A stretch of 64,000 bases of DNA from Capsaspora owczarzaki ATCC 30864 (Eukaryota; Opisthokonta; Filasterea): assembly GCF_000151315.2 (NCBI RefSeq), contig NW_011887293.1, positions 360,123 through 424,122 of the forward strand, written 5' to 3'. This document shows positions 43,157 through 55,800 of the stretch, piece by piece (the stretch's first letter is position 1; the number at the start of each line of letters is the position of its first letter). The notes below the pieces were generated by a model. That model worked only from the letters and a program-made list of their open reading frames with translations. It searched no databases and had not been told where the DNA came from. A program made the position numbers and the translations under genes.

Positions 43157-43671
43157 GTGTTAAAACCTCGTCTCGCCAGCTAAACCGGACTTGTCGTAAT
43201 AGCGGTTCATCCAAGCGATCCATTTCCTTCCCATTACGTGTGACTCGTATAGTCACACGAGGGGAACCTGTATCGAGCACGCAGATCTGGTCTGTAATCT
43301 TTGAAAAGCCACCCACAAGGATTGCGTGAGGATTGTTCAAAACAGCGTAGTTTGGCGACAAAATGATTGCCTTGGCCTCGAAAATGTACTACGGTATCGG
43401 TAAGAAGAAAGACAAGGAGGTGAAAATGAGCTGCAAAGGTGTGCAGCGTAAAGGCACTGAAAACAAGGCGTTGTTGCAGTTTGAACGATACAAACAGGTG
43501 TTGCTGGGTAAGGAAATCACTGGTGAAGCAACGAATCGCGGATTCTGCATGAAGGATAATTATATGGTCACCTACGCAATCAATAAAATTGGCTTGTCCG
43601 CTTACTACGATAAACGTGTTGTAATGGATGATGGTATCTCCACCCACCCCCGTCTGCCAGAGTCTCAATGA
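43146..43671. mobile_element. Fossil fragment of a Polinton/adintovirus-like element (type B DNA polymerase C-terminus)
   Basis: On the plus strand an open stretch at about 43363-43671 encodes roughly the last 100 residues of a protein-primed type B DNA polymerase as found in Polinton/Maverick elements and adintoviruses; the segments SCKGVQRK, INKIGLSAYYDKR and VMDDGIST are typical. On the opposite strand an open stretch (43361-43146) may belong to the same element, but I cannot name it. Only a small remnant is present: no capsid, integrase or terminal repeats were seen. It is broken. Age cannot be judged from one copy, though the surviving stretch is still readable. Confidence 0.65.
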
Positions 43672-43774
43672 ATTATCATACATGTATTTACTTTCATTTT
43701 GTATGCATGCACTTCAGCCAGTCTCGTCTTTCTCCCACTCTCATTTTGCCGTTTTGTTCCTTCACTTTCGCAAA

Positions 43775-44638
43775 ATGTCGGACATGGATGAAGACGACAT
43801 GTAAAAAGCGGCCAAACGCCTGTTCACACACACGCACTGATTCACACAACCACACAACCACACAACCACACAACCACACAACCACACGCACACTAACTCA
43901 CGTCACTCAAGCCCTCCCGCTCCGTATGCAAAAAGGGGGACACGCGACGTCGCATCGATCAAGTCGGGTCGTCGTGACCCCCAAATTTTTTTTTATTGTT
44001 GTCTTCTTATTCCTCTGCTTCCTCGCTTTCCTCTTCCCCCCCCTCACACACCTACCTCTTCCATTGCCCGCTTCGCTTTCAATCACACGCTCATCACGCC
44101 CGTCACGCACTACGCACACACACGCTGCACCGCTCGCAGCCATCCAACTCGCAATCACGGACACATGCCAACCAGCCCAGATTGTCCTCTTTTTTTTTTT
44201 TTCTATTATTTTTTATTATTATTTTTTTGTTATTTTTCGCCTTTTCGTCGTCGCCAGAGCAGAGCAGAGCAGACTGGACCAGACCAGGCCGCTTCCCGAC
44301 CCCTGCTCATGATCTCGTCTCACACCGTCACAGCCTCATGCCTGCTGCGCGCGGCGACGCTCATCTGCGTTCTGTCGGTCGTTGTCATTGCCGATGTTAT
44401 GCCGCTTTGTTTCCTTTTTTTTTTTTTTTTTTTTTTTTTTTTCCCCGTTGCTCCTTCTTAACGGCGTCCCCTGGTCCGCATGATGCGTGCTCCGTCACCC
44501 TTCATTTCGTTTTTCTCCTCTTTCCCCTCTTTGTTGGAGTGGTGATGAAAACGAGCAAAGACCCAACGCGAACGACAAACACCACAAAGAAAAAAAAACA
44601 AAAACAAAAAAGACAAATTGTCAATTCAAATTTCCAGC

Positions 44639-44684
<46 letters not shown>

Positions 44685-47161
44685 GCGCAGATGGTCGCAC
44701 ATGACTTTGCGTTTGGGAACACGGAGGCGACTACTTTTAGTGAACATTTAGTAGGAAAGTGGCGTACACGCAGTTTACCATGACTAGCGTTCCTTCTCTC
44801 CCCCTCTTGCCCCTCTTGCCCTCTTGCCCTCTTACTCATCCACACACTGCAACCACAACAAGAACACCACATCGATCAACGTCGACGGAAAACAATATGC
44901 AGTCTGAAATCCAAACACAGTCTGTCTGAGCAACAATTTCGCAATCTGAGAAACTCACGCACTCACCACTTTGGCGTACATTATCGGAACATGACAACAT
45001 TCATCACGCAGTGCGATCGACGACCCGCGTCGCGCAAACCACAACGCGCTGGAGCGCAAGCGACGCATCTTCCAAAAGGACCGATTGCAGGAGCTCAAGC
45101 GATGCGTCCCGTTCATCAAGGATGCCAAGTCGTCGACTGTGGAAATCCTTCAGAAATCCACAGAGTACATTGCCTATCTCCGATCGAAGCAGACCGAGCA
45201 GGTTGGTGCTTGCAGACGCAGGGGGATTTGTTGCGACTGTGTTGGGATGGCTACCACTAACACTTCTTTTTTGTTGTTGTTGTTGTGACCTTGTGTTTGC
45301 AGGATGCGCAACTACAGTCCATGCGAGCCATCCAAAAGTATCTCGTCGACAAACTCCGCGAGTGTACCAACGGCGCAGTCACTCTGCCCGATATCCCGCT
45401 TGCTCCGATTCTCGTGGTACGTTTGTTTTTTGTGTCTTTTCTGTCCTTGACCTCGTTTCTGCGTGCAGTTGCATCACGTTTGACCCCATTGCTCATTTCT
45501 TCTGCATTCTCTCCATCATTGTGATTTCCCCTCCTCCTCCTCCTCTTTGTTGCTTGTTGGGCTGGTTCTTGCAGCCACCACCAGCCGTCGTTTTCACCGA
45601 GCCCGAAGAACAGGACGACTCGCCGCCACCACAGCGCGAACGCACAAACAGCCGGTCGCAACGCACTCGCTCGTCCATTTCCACATCGTCCGCTTTATCC
45701 GCAATGACCATGAACGACACCCACCCGACTCCCCCGATGCCGACGTCCCGCACGGATACGCCCTTGTTTGTTGGAGATGGTATTGGTAGTGGTAGTAGCA
45801 GTCGTAGCAGTAGCAGCGCCAGCAATGTCAGTAGCATGGCCACCGCCAGTAGCATTGCCACCGTCAATGGCGGTGACGCTGCCAACAGCTTGTCCAAAAA
45901 ACGACGACACGAGCCAGAAACCGCCTCGTTCGACTCTGCGCAGCACGCACAACAACAGCAAATTCATGCACAACGCGAAAAGACGCGCGTTCAGATGCAA
46001 CAGCAAGGCCGTCCTCGGCGCAACACTGACGGTGGCGCCATGCACCAGCAACCTGCACCACCAACAAGCGAGTTTTTGGCGCCCTCCCAAGTGCCTCCGG
46101 CTCGCCGAAACTCTCGCAGCAGTCAAAGCGGAGACAACACTGTCTTCCCCGCCCCGACCATCACCGGCACTCCCGCAATCACCGTCAACGGAGCGCCGAC
46201 GTCAAGCACACCCACTTCCGATGTCCAGCTCTTTGCCGACTTTTGCAACACGGTTCGGCGAAACAGCGTATCTGGTCCGCTCCCGGCGCACGAGATGCCA
46301 TTCCACAGCAATCCGGTGCACCAGCAACCCAAACGAGAGCGCCTGTCCGAATCTGACGACGGACGACCCGACGGAAGTGCCAGCCGACCTGGCGCTGCCC
46401 CTATTCTTCCCGGCCCGGGCAGCGGCGCGTTTTACCAAGGCCCAATCGGCGGCAGCTATGAAGGGATGCCTGACAATGAGTATTCCGGGCGCATTCGGGC
46501 AAATACGTACAATGGCGCGGTGCCTCCGGCGCCTGGATTCTCGCCCTTCCAGCCTTACTACTCGCAGATGCACCCCCACGCACCGCACGGCCAACCCATG
46601 TACCCATACCAAGGCATGCAGCAGGTGCCACATCCCTACATTCAAATGCAGGGCTTGCCACCAAGCGCTGCTGGCGGGTTTCTGCCGTCCCCATACGTCA
46701 AGTATCCTCGCACGGTGCAGTCCAGCAACGGGTTTGTTGCTCCCAATAACAGCGTCTGTGAGCCTGCAGACTTAATGTCTCACTACGCAGGCAGCAACAG
46801 CGGCAGCTACTTTTACCAGAGCGTTGCGCCGTCGTCCATGAAACCCTCGCACTCGCTCAGCGGATTCCCGCACTCTGCAAACGCGGATGGCCGGCGGTTG
46901 CAAGGCCATGCCGAGGAAGCCGACGAAGACGACGAGGACGCAGAAAGCAGCAGCGACGGCAGCGAGCACAACGGTCGTCGCAACGGCAATAGTTCGACGA
47001 GCGAGGATATTCGCTGCGTGTGTGGCTCCACGGCCTGGGATGGCAAATTCATGCTTGCCTGCGACAAATGCCAAAAGTGGCTCCACGGCGATTGTGTCAA
47101 CGTTCGTCCGCGCTCTGTTCCGAAAGTTTGGCACTGTCCTTCCTGCGCTTCGAACGCATAA
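43775..47161 (+). CDS. MAX-like bHLH-leucine zipper protein fused to a PHD finger
   Basis: Four exons: 43775-43800, 45012-45201, 45303-45416, 45575-47161; 1917 nt, 638 aa. Exon 1 gives MSDMDEDDI, like the acidic start of MAX. The basic region ANHNALERKRR matches MAX, with the His, Glu and Arg that read CACGTG E-boxes; the helices include VPFIKDAKSSTVEILQKSTEYIAYLR, and a leucine-zipper-like helix runs to about residue 100. Then a long disordered middle (Ser, Pro, Gln, His, with KKRRHEPE as a likely nuclear signal). Residues about 588-636 form a PHD finger: CVCG, ACDKCQKWLHGDCV, WHCPSC (Cys4-His-Cys3). MAX in animals has no PHD finger. The fusion is in one open exon, so it is not an obvious gene-merging error. 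Confidence 0.87.
43851..43892. repeat. (CACAACCA)n repeat in the first MAX-PHD intron
   Basis: About five ACAACCAC units in a row within the 1.2-kb first intron (43801-45011). That intron also carries a T run at about 44418-44442 and a run of about 41 A at 44640-44680. No other gene is visible in it. Confidence 0.9.
44640..44680. repeat. Poly-A run of about 41 nt
   Basis: The longest homopolymer in the window, inside an intron. Others include T at 8819-8847, A near 13647-13670, A near 16850-16872 and A at 62220-62252. Each is outside coding exons. Exact lengths are unreliable in any assembly. Confidence 0.9.
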
Positions 47162-47758
47162 CCCCCAGCAGCAGCACGCTGATTCATTCGTGGAGTCGTA
47201 TTTCAAGTTGCGTCTAGAGCAAGATGAATGGAGCTGCTCAGGCAAGTTCCGGATTTGAGAAATCGCTATCGGGTCGAGCTGGTGTGTTTCTTGCTGTAGT
47301 TGTTTGAGTTTTGGTGTTTTTCATGCGCTCTCCTTTCTTTTTCTTTTTTGAAGCTCTTGCTTTTTCTTCTTTGGTTTGCCGTGTCGTTTTTCCCGCTCCT
47401 TTTCGTCGGTGCGTCCGAACCACCGTTACACTAGCGATTGCTATTATTTCCTACGGGTCGATTTGTGTTTTGCCTGTGAATACATTGTTTTTGGAATGAA
47501 TCAACGTCTTCATTAAGAGACAAGGGAGAGCGGGAAAACCCACAATCATACACCACAACAGAAAGAAAACAACAAGCACAGCAATGAAATGCCACGCATC
47601 AAACACACAGGACGACAAAGCAACAACAAACACGCAAACCATTCTTTTTGAAGCCAAAATCCAGAAAAAATGGGTGCGAACTGAAAAACAACACACACAC
47701 AAAAACAAAACAAAATACCCAAGACTACCAAAAACAGCAAACAGAGAGCATCGCATCG

Positions 47759-50700
47759 CTAGAACGAAAACTCGCGCGTGTAATCGTATTCGATCGTTGG
47801 AATCACGGATTGCACAAACTTGAGGAAAATCATAAGGTAACTGAAGCATTCAAACAAAGCAGATCAGAAAAGTTCAAGTCAGAGGCACGGCAAGTCCCAG
47901 CCCCAAACCCGCAAACAAACCGTACAGATGAACGCCCAGCTCTTTGCCAGCCACTTCGACGTTGCTAATGATCTTCTTCATGACGTTCGAATGTCGGCAT
48001 GGATGGATGGATGCCATGGTGATTGAGAGATTGGGGTGCGCCTCCATCGTCACAGTCTTCTTGGCGTGATCTTGGCTGAAATCCTCATACATCTTGGTCA
48101 CAGACAGAGGCTTTCGGCTCTAAGAGGAGCAAACCACGCAACAAGATGAAGAATGAGTCAATGAATCGGACAATGATCACGCTGCGCGAAAAACAACTGA
48201 GAAGTCGTACCTCGTCGTGCCCGAACAGCCAAAGACGAGGTGTCTGGTAGTACTTGTCGTAAGTAATGTACAAGTCGTATGTGCGTGTCCGCAAAATATT
48301 GTCGTCCGCATCTCCAGCGGCCGCGGATGGAGCAGCAAGGGCGCTCTGCCAAAACGGGGGAGAATTGGTCCCGGTTTAGCTCAAATCTGTTTCAACACGT
48401 GAATCCGAAACCAGGAAGACGCATCCATCGAGAACTCACCGGATCGCAGGCTTCCAAATTATCTTCTTCAAACTCGTCGATATCGGGAATGTCATCGTCA
48501 TCACCATCGGCGTCTTCAATGTCGGGGACGTCGTCATCGTCGTCGTCCTTGGCCGCGGATGCGTGGCTCTTGGCGGTGATTGCGCTGCTGTCGCCAGGGA
48601 TTTCTTGCAGGTCGGTCTTTTGCAAGGATTCTGGACGAGCAAGGGCCAGAAGGCACGGTTGAGCACGTGACAGATGCAAGGAAGAGAAAAACACATCGAC
48701 GAAAAAACATCAACAACAACAAAAAACGAACCGTGGCCAATGTGAGTCTCGACCCAATCGTCACCCTCAACGACACGCTCGTCGTTTTCAGAGTATTCCA
48801 TGCTCTTGACTCGCTTGAAACAGGGCACTGCGCGAACGGACACACACAAAAAGTCAGTGGAGAATACAAAGGAACACAACAAAAGCAAGGAAACGCAGGC
48901 AAAAAGACCATACCATTGCGAGTTACGAGAAACTGCTTGTCCGGAGGCAGAAAGTTTCTGCGTTTCGACTCTTCTCCGCTTTCCCTGCAAGATGTTGCAC
49001 AGAAAAAACCAAGTTGGCAAAAGCAAAACAACGTGAGCAAAAGTGGAAACCAGCTTCTGCCTCTTCCATTCCCCCCTCAACGCCACAAGGCACCCCATAA
49101 ACACCACCAAGTCTATGAAAGGGTCGTGTGTATGGCGTCAACAGTGTGGCCACCCCTCCCTTGGCCATTTCGAAAAAAAAAAGTCTTAGCGATCCATCCG
49201 ATGAGGCGGCAGTGGAACATTTTCCCCAAAACCGAACCCGTCGCCCCGCAATCACGCCGACGCCGACGCCGACGCCGACTCCGATGCCCCGGCCTAGAGA
49301 GAGACAGCTGCCACGTTGTCACGTTCTTGGGAAAGGGAAAGGGAAGGGCATCGGTCGGGAATCGGTTGCGCAACCACGGCGAGTTTTGCTGCTTGGAAGC
49401 TTGGGGTTGGGGGTATGGCGTGGCATCGCCGCATTTGTGCCATCATCACAGAGAATACGCCGTAAAGCCAAAAGCGCGGCGGATTTGATGATGACATAAT
49501 AAAGGAGCACCGTTCCTTCTCCTCCCTGAATCCGCCTGGGATGCCGTTGTCCCGCGCAAGACACACAAGTCTCTGTCGTCGATCGCCAACCCCCCCCCCC
49601 GGCCCTCATCAAGAGTGTCGACCACCGAACAATACGAAAGAGAGAGAAAAAAAAAAAAAAAAAAAAAAAAAGAAAACGGCTGGGAAACGGTCACCGTTTT
49701 TTTGTGTCTTTGCTGTCGATCGGACGCGTAGACAAGAAGGGAGCAAGAAGAGCAAGGTGGCTTGTCATCAAGCACAGCACGAGACGCTGTTTACCATGAC
49801 CACGTTGGGCACTTGAAGACGAGAAAGTCACCCGCAGCAATGAACTACAAAGCACAAAAGTGAGCAGGTTTGCAGGAACTTTCACACACACACACACGCA
49901 GACACACGCAGACACGCATCCACACAGACACACGATCGAAAAGCAATACGCAGCAGCAGCCCTCCCCCCTCCCGTCGACGCACGCACACGCACACAGCAG
50001 CCACAGAGTCCCAGCTTGAAGCACCAAAGCTTCGCGAAGCCGTTCTCCTGTCTTTTCCCATCCACTTCTCAGCCGGCCGGCGCTTTATCAGGGATTTCCC
50101 CCCCCCCACCCCTCACCCCAAACCATCAGAAGCAGAGGCAAGGGCCAGCAACGCAGCCAGACAACAACATTCCACTTGCACCACCCTACAGCACAATCCC
50201 CTTCAATAGAAGCTCGTCGCATTTGCGCTCGAACTGGCTGTTTCGCTCCGTCTCCATCCTCACCCTCCTCCGCGACGAAAGGACTACTGCCGCAGTGCTC
50301 AACCCACAGCCAGCGATCTCACGCTGCACCCCCCCCCCCACAAATCCCACCCCACCAACCTCGCCCGGTCGGCCTGATGCGAGCAAAAGTGACAAAACGA
50401 ATGCGAGCTGCATTCTATTGTTAACTGTGCACTTTGCTTCAACCCTCCTCCACCACCACCTCCACCCCCACACAAGAATGGGTGTCTGCACTCGTACTCT
50501 CCTCTGGTCGATATCAGCATCCACAAAGCCAAGCGAGCGAAGAGGAAAACGCGAGCCACATTCACCGAAAAAAAGAAAAGAAAAGAAAAAAAAAAAACCA
50601 GAGCCAACTGCCTCAAACAAATCGCAACCCACACTCAGTCCAAAAGGACAACGAGCTGATGGAGCAGCAAATTGACCAACAAGGAGGCACAACGAGCACT

Positions 50701-51080
50701 GATCAGTGGTGGAAAAGAGCAAGGCAAAGCAGAGAACGAAAGAAGAACAATAATAAAAAAAGCCAACGGAAAAAAAAGTAACAACGAATTGATGCTTTTT
50801 ACACGTCGCTCACTCTCACGACTTCAGGGCCGCCAACATCACTGCATCAATCAATCATGATGCATGATGATGGCAAGAATGATCAGGACATGGAAGGGTG
50901 AAACCGAACGAGAGTTGGGCGATTGTTTGCCTGTTGGAGTTTGAGTCACTTCCCGCCTTCTCAGTGGTTTGTTACCTCTTCGGGGGTGATGACGCCAGTC
51001 TCTTTGAACTTGGACGCCTTGAGCACCGGCGTCAGAAACTCGCCGATGCCGTGTAGCTTGGATTGCAGGAAAGCAGTCAT
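47759..51080 (-). CDS. ATG3: ATG3, autophagy E2-like conjugating enzyme
   Basis: Eight exons read downward: 51080-50976, 49844-49795, 48984-48914, 48827-48732, 48630-48440, 48345-48211, 48119-47926, 47840-47759; 924 nt, 307 aa. The N-terminal helix ([20 protein letters not shown]) and [14 protein letters not shown] are diagnostic. [19 protein letters not shown], an acidic Asp-rich flexible region, [15 protein letters not shown], the active-site Cys in [13 protein letters not shown] (near residue 257) and the tail [17 protein letters not shown] follow. ATG3 passes ATG8 to phosphatidylethanolamine during autophagosome growth. The first two introns are long (1131 and 810 bp) and full of CA and poly-A/T tracts. 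Exon 2 has only 50 nt but restores the conserved [17 protein letters not shown] block. Confidence 0.96.
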
Positions 51081-51462
51081 GTAAAAGCGAGAGTTTTTGA
51101 GCAGAAAAAAAAAAAAGAAAGAAGAAAAAACCGAAGAAAAAAAAAAAAAAGACTGAACAAGATTTCAGTCATGTTCCAAATCTGAATTGACAGTCGATGA
51201 AGGTCGAGTATCCATTGACTGCGAACATGCAGACATGGTATCTCGACGTAATGTACGTGTAACGAGAGATTGATTTCCAGAGTCTCTTCCGAATTGCCTC
51301 GATCCTCCCGTCGTGTTCTTTGTGAGTGTCGGACGATGCCAAACCCTGGCCAATGACAGTTTTGAGCAATCATCAGAATTGCTGTTGTATTTCCTGACTA
51401 TTGAGCTTAACGCTCTCAGTCATTTGTTCCCAAGTCCCCAAATCCAATTGCCAAAGAACAGC
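51081..51462. other. Divergent promoter of ATG3 and TMEM187
   Basis: 382 bp with A-rich runs near 51103-51152. The frame before the TMEM187 start is open on the plus strand, so an extra upstream exon or longer N-terminus for that gene cannot be excluded. Nothing else seen. Confidence 0.4.
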
Positions 51463-52686
51463 ATGAGTGAACGACTCCTCGAAATTTTCGCTACGGCGGA
51501 CATTCCCTCAGGCCAAGGCCACTACGCCGAGCGCTTTGATGCCAGTCATCCCTTGCTGATGCCATTCAATGCCTATGTGAATCTTGCCTACACGGCCGTC
51601 GGTGTTGTCTGGCTTCTCCGCTTGAGGCATGTTCATCACACCACTCTCTCTGATTGTGTTTCACTTCAGCTTGATCATCTCCCCCGTTGACCTCTGACGG
51701 TAGGATGTCACCAGACTTGGGACCTCATGGTCAACCAACTCTCAAACATCACTCATATGTATTGCATGGTGAACCAACCAACACGCTTTGTTATCGTTCA
51801 GATTTCAACCAAACCCAATTCACAGCAATCGTGCCATTCACAACGCGTACTTGCTGTATTACCTCGCATTCGCTTGGGCTGCAATTGGATATAGTAACCA
51901 TCTCTCTTGGGTCTAGTTTTTTTTTTTTTTAAAGTTTGCCACGAGCGAATTACCAGGTTCTCAACATCCCACCAATTGTTTCGCGATTTCGTTTGCTTGT
52001 ATTTGGCAGGCTTTATTCAGTTTCAACGAATCACCACCCAGGACCGCTTCTGGGGACTGCTGGATCAATGGGTGACGCTGCCCATTTTTGCACTCGTTCC
52101 GGCTTGGACCTTTGCGATTCATCGTAATTTCACTCAAACTGCCGCCAAGCCTGCCATTCACGTTGCCACCGCCGCGTTCCTCCTCGCAGCATCGGCGCTC
52201 AGTTATTTTGCGGAAGCCTTCTTTCCTCGCGGGTTTGAAATATCTCTGGGCATTCACATTGTTCTTGCCGCGTATTGCGCCCAAACTCTTGTCCGTGATG
52301 CGTACGCCGCCTTCTGTCGCCAACGCAGCTCGTCCGCCAAGGACAAGTCCAACGCAAACTTCAAGCCCATCGCATTTGCACTCTTGCTGCCAGTCTTTGG
52401 CGCCCTGGTATCCTGCCTCGGGTTTGTGTTTCTCAAAATTTACGATTTTGAAGTTACCGCCCATCTCGATTCGCTGCAGTTGGACGCGAGCATCTTCCAT
52501 ACTGGCCATCCAGAAGAAGGGTCCATCAGCGCCGCGGAAGGCGCTGCTGATTCACTTCTGACAAACCAAGGCCGCATCACGGGACACTTCCTGTCAAAGA
52601 TTTGCGACGCCATGCAAATTCACTTTATGCTGCTTTTCTTCACTCGCGTTGTGGCTCACGTTCATGTCAAAGATCGCAAGGATTAA
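51463..52686 (+). CDS. TMEM187: TMEM187 family multi-pass membrane protein
   Basis: Three exons: 51463-51626, 51826-51893, 52010-52686; 909 nt, 302 aa. Blocks shared with human TMEM187 are plain: HPLLMPFNAYVNLAYTAVG, LLDQWVTLPIF, FPRGFEISLGIHIV, SCLGFVFLKIYDF and GHFLSKICDAMQIHFMLLFF. Six or so hydrophobic helices are present. The function of the family is not known. The first intron begins GC rather than GT (AG/GCATGT) and ends CAG; the GC donor is required to keep the conserved frame, as no GT donor in the right phase is nearby. The first membrane span of the human protein is not seen, so an upstream coding exon may be missing from this model. Confidence 0.82.
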
Positions 52687-52853
52687 ACTGCATGTTTCAT
52701 CGAGAGAACAGCAGATAGTAGAAAAAAAAATAGAGTTAACATTGTATTATCGAGAAAACGAGTGAAGACTGTACAAATCGAGAAAACGGACAAAAAAAAA
52801 ATGGAAAAGAGGAAAAATGGAAAAAAAAGGCGTTAAGAATCAGGGGTCGAGTT

Positions 52854-55800
52854 TCACTTGAGCAACTGAAGACTCGATGAGTTTGATGTTCGCATGAGCC
52901 GCATGGCGATCGGCAGCAAGTCCGAGACCAGCGGTTCATCCGGGTTGAGCGAAAGCGCCTTGTGATAAAGTTCAATGGCGCTGGCAAAGTTTTCCTCCAG
53001 TTGGTAGCAGAACGCGAGCGCGGTCAACACGCTTGCGTTGCGAGGGAAGAGCGCAGCAGACCACTCGTAATATTTGATCGCGTCCGCGTATTCGCTGCAG
53101 CGAGAAGACCCAAAAAGAAATCACATGAGACGACGTGATTACGAGCAGCGAGTTCAAAAACACCAACTCAAAATGCTTGACACGTACCCAAGCTTTCGAT
53201 GGCAATGAGCCAGGTTAAAGACCAACGGTTCCCACACATCAAGAATGGCAGGCGATTTGGTCTTGTTCATGGCCTGGCTGAGCAGAATGCCGCGCACAAA
53301 GCGTGCCTTTGCACCGTGATAACTACAGTAGAACAAGAAATCAAAGAGCGGGCAACAGCGATCATGAGTGCATGTTTCAAAAAAAAAAAAAAATAAAAAG
53401 AAGAGAAAGGAGGAAATTTTTCAGCGCGTTGAACTGCAACCACACTAAGGATGAATGCAGCACAAAATCGTCTCTATGGCTGGAAAGCGAGACAAGCACA
53501 AAAGTACTTGCATCACCAACCAGGACTCCACAGAGCGCGTTTGATAGTTGATGTCTGCCTGTAGCGGCCGGTTGGCACACGAACTTCTGTTGCCACGAGG
53601 GCGCGAGAAAGTGACAATCGACTTGACACAGGCAATTTGGAAGGAAGAAGGAGCGAGGTGGCGGGGGGGGGGGACAAAAGAAAGTGTGGGGAATCCGAGT
53701 ACTGCAGGATAACTTACTCGCCATTTCGGAATGCCACAACGCCCAGCTCGCACAGCACGAGTGGGTCTGTGGCGTCGATCGAGTGGGCCTGGTTGAAAAG
53801 TAAATCGGCCATGGCAATATTATTATTGCGCAAATAGCAAATCCCACTGAAAACGAGCGGGAGGTAGGACCTGTGTCACAAAAACAAGAAAGCAAAGAAA
53901 AGGGATATGAGAAGGAAAGTTGACGCTCACACCTGCAGCACAACAAAAGCAAACTAAACAAGACCGGGAGTTTCTGGAACACTTACCCTGGAAGCAGACG
54001 CGACGCGGTTGAATATGCCGCCAATGCAGTGTCGTATTCGCCTTCAGCAATGAGAGAGTGTCCAATTGCAACCCAGGCCGGCGCACAGTGCACATCGTAC
54101 GAAGTTGCTTTCCTGCACAGAGGGGAGAAGAAAAAAAATCCCGGAAAAGCGAAGGAGAGAAAAGTCAGCGGTTGTAGGTCAAGCTGCAAGGACAGTTGCA
54201 AAAAAAGCACAAAAATCCATCCTTACGTGAAATATCGTCGTGCTCGTTCGCTGTTGCCGGTGGTGAGATAGTAGCACCCGACAGCAAGCCATGCGATGGC
54301 CCAGTCCGGATTGGACTTGACCAGACGATGTCCCAGGGCAAACAAATCACTGGTTTCGCCAAGACTAACAAGACAGCACAGATGGAGCACCAGGCACCGT
54401 TCATGATAGGGGTCGAGTTCCAAAACATGACGAGTGATTTCGATGCTGGCCAGCACGGAATGCTGCAGCTGATACAACTGCTCGGCCTGATTGACCAGCA
54501 CATCAGTGCTCTTGCCCACCGAGCGGACCAGCGCGGATGTTTGCTTCAACGACGCCGACGAGATTGGGCCGAGACGTGCAGTATCAGACAGGTAGAGCTC
54601 CACCAAGAGCGGAGCGTCATCCTTGGCTTGCGCCAGGATGGCTGGTTGCAGATCAACCATAAGTTGGGCAGCTGCAACAAAGCAGAGCAGAAAGGACGAG
54701 GAAGGTGAGCAACAAAAAACAAACAAACAAACAAACAAACAACTACAAGGAAGAAAATCACCCGCAAACGGCTCACCTTCCAGGGGCGTTAACAATCGTT
54801 GCGACACGAGCTGCTCAAGAGCTTCGTGGCAATATACGTCTAGATGGAGCGCATCAATGTAGTTTCGGGTCGCCCGAGATCGATTGTCAAGGGTCTCGAA
54901 AACGCGACCGCGAAGGACGCAGATGGCGCTTGCAACAGAGAGCGGAAGCGACGCGTAGTCATCGCAAGCCTGCTCCATATCTTCAATGGTCGAGCACAGC
55001 ATTTCTTGCGCATCCTCGTACTCCTTGAGCGCGAAATGGCACAGCGCGGCCAGAAATCGACACTCGGCGCTTTTCAGGGCAGGCGCACGCGAGGCAGCAG
55101 ACGTGTTGCGCGAGGACGACGCGTACTGCGCAGCGAGCGAGGGTTGAGAGTCAACCCGACCACTGTGGAACAGCGTCATGGCGTCCAATCGGAGGGCGGA
55201 ATCTTGCGTCTCGTCAAACATGAGCCGCCAGCAATTGTGCTCCGAGGTCTCCTCATCCTGATCCAGCGGCTCCGAGGCCACAACGGCGTTCGCCATGGCA
55301 CGTTGCGCAGTCGCCGCGACCGAGCCATGTCGGCGGATGAGCTCTATGGCGCGCGCATGCTGGCCAGACAGATGGAAGCAGCGTGCCAAGAGCAGAGTGT
55401 CTGCACGATCTCCTGTGGCAAAGACCAAAAGTTAAAACAACGAAAAGTAAAGCAAAAAAGGGTGGTGAGGACAGTATTCAGAAATAGTGTCCAACTTTCA
55501 AGATCAAGCAAAAAAAAAAAAAAAAAAAAAAAAGCAAAAAAAAAGAAAAAAAAAAAAAGAAAAAAAAAGCAAAAAAAGCAAAAAAAAAAAAAAAAGCCAT
55601 GCTTGAAACAGTTTGAAAAGATCGCGCCTTTTTTCACTTTCAACTTTTTCCAACAGACATTTTGTCTCTTTCGTCCATTCATCGAACACTCACCCACACA
55701 GTTTGAACACCAATCAACAGCCAAAAACACAATCACATACCTGCATCGATGACGACCAGCTTGTCCGCCCAGAAGGCAGCCGAGTCGTAGGCATGGCGGG

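Noticed and set aside
53341-53717. Possible extra CDC16 exon around 53500-53560
   Set aside because: Exons 53870-53718 and 53322-53188 join in phase and give an unbroken TPR, so the sequence between them is intron.
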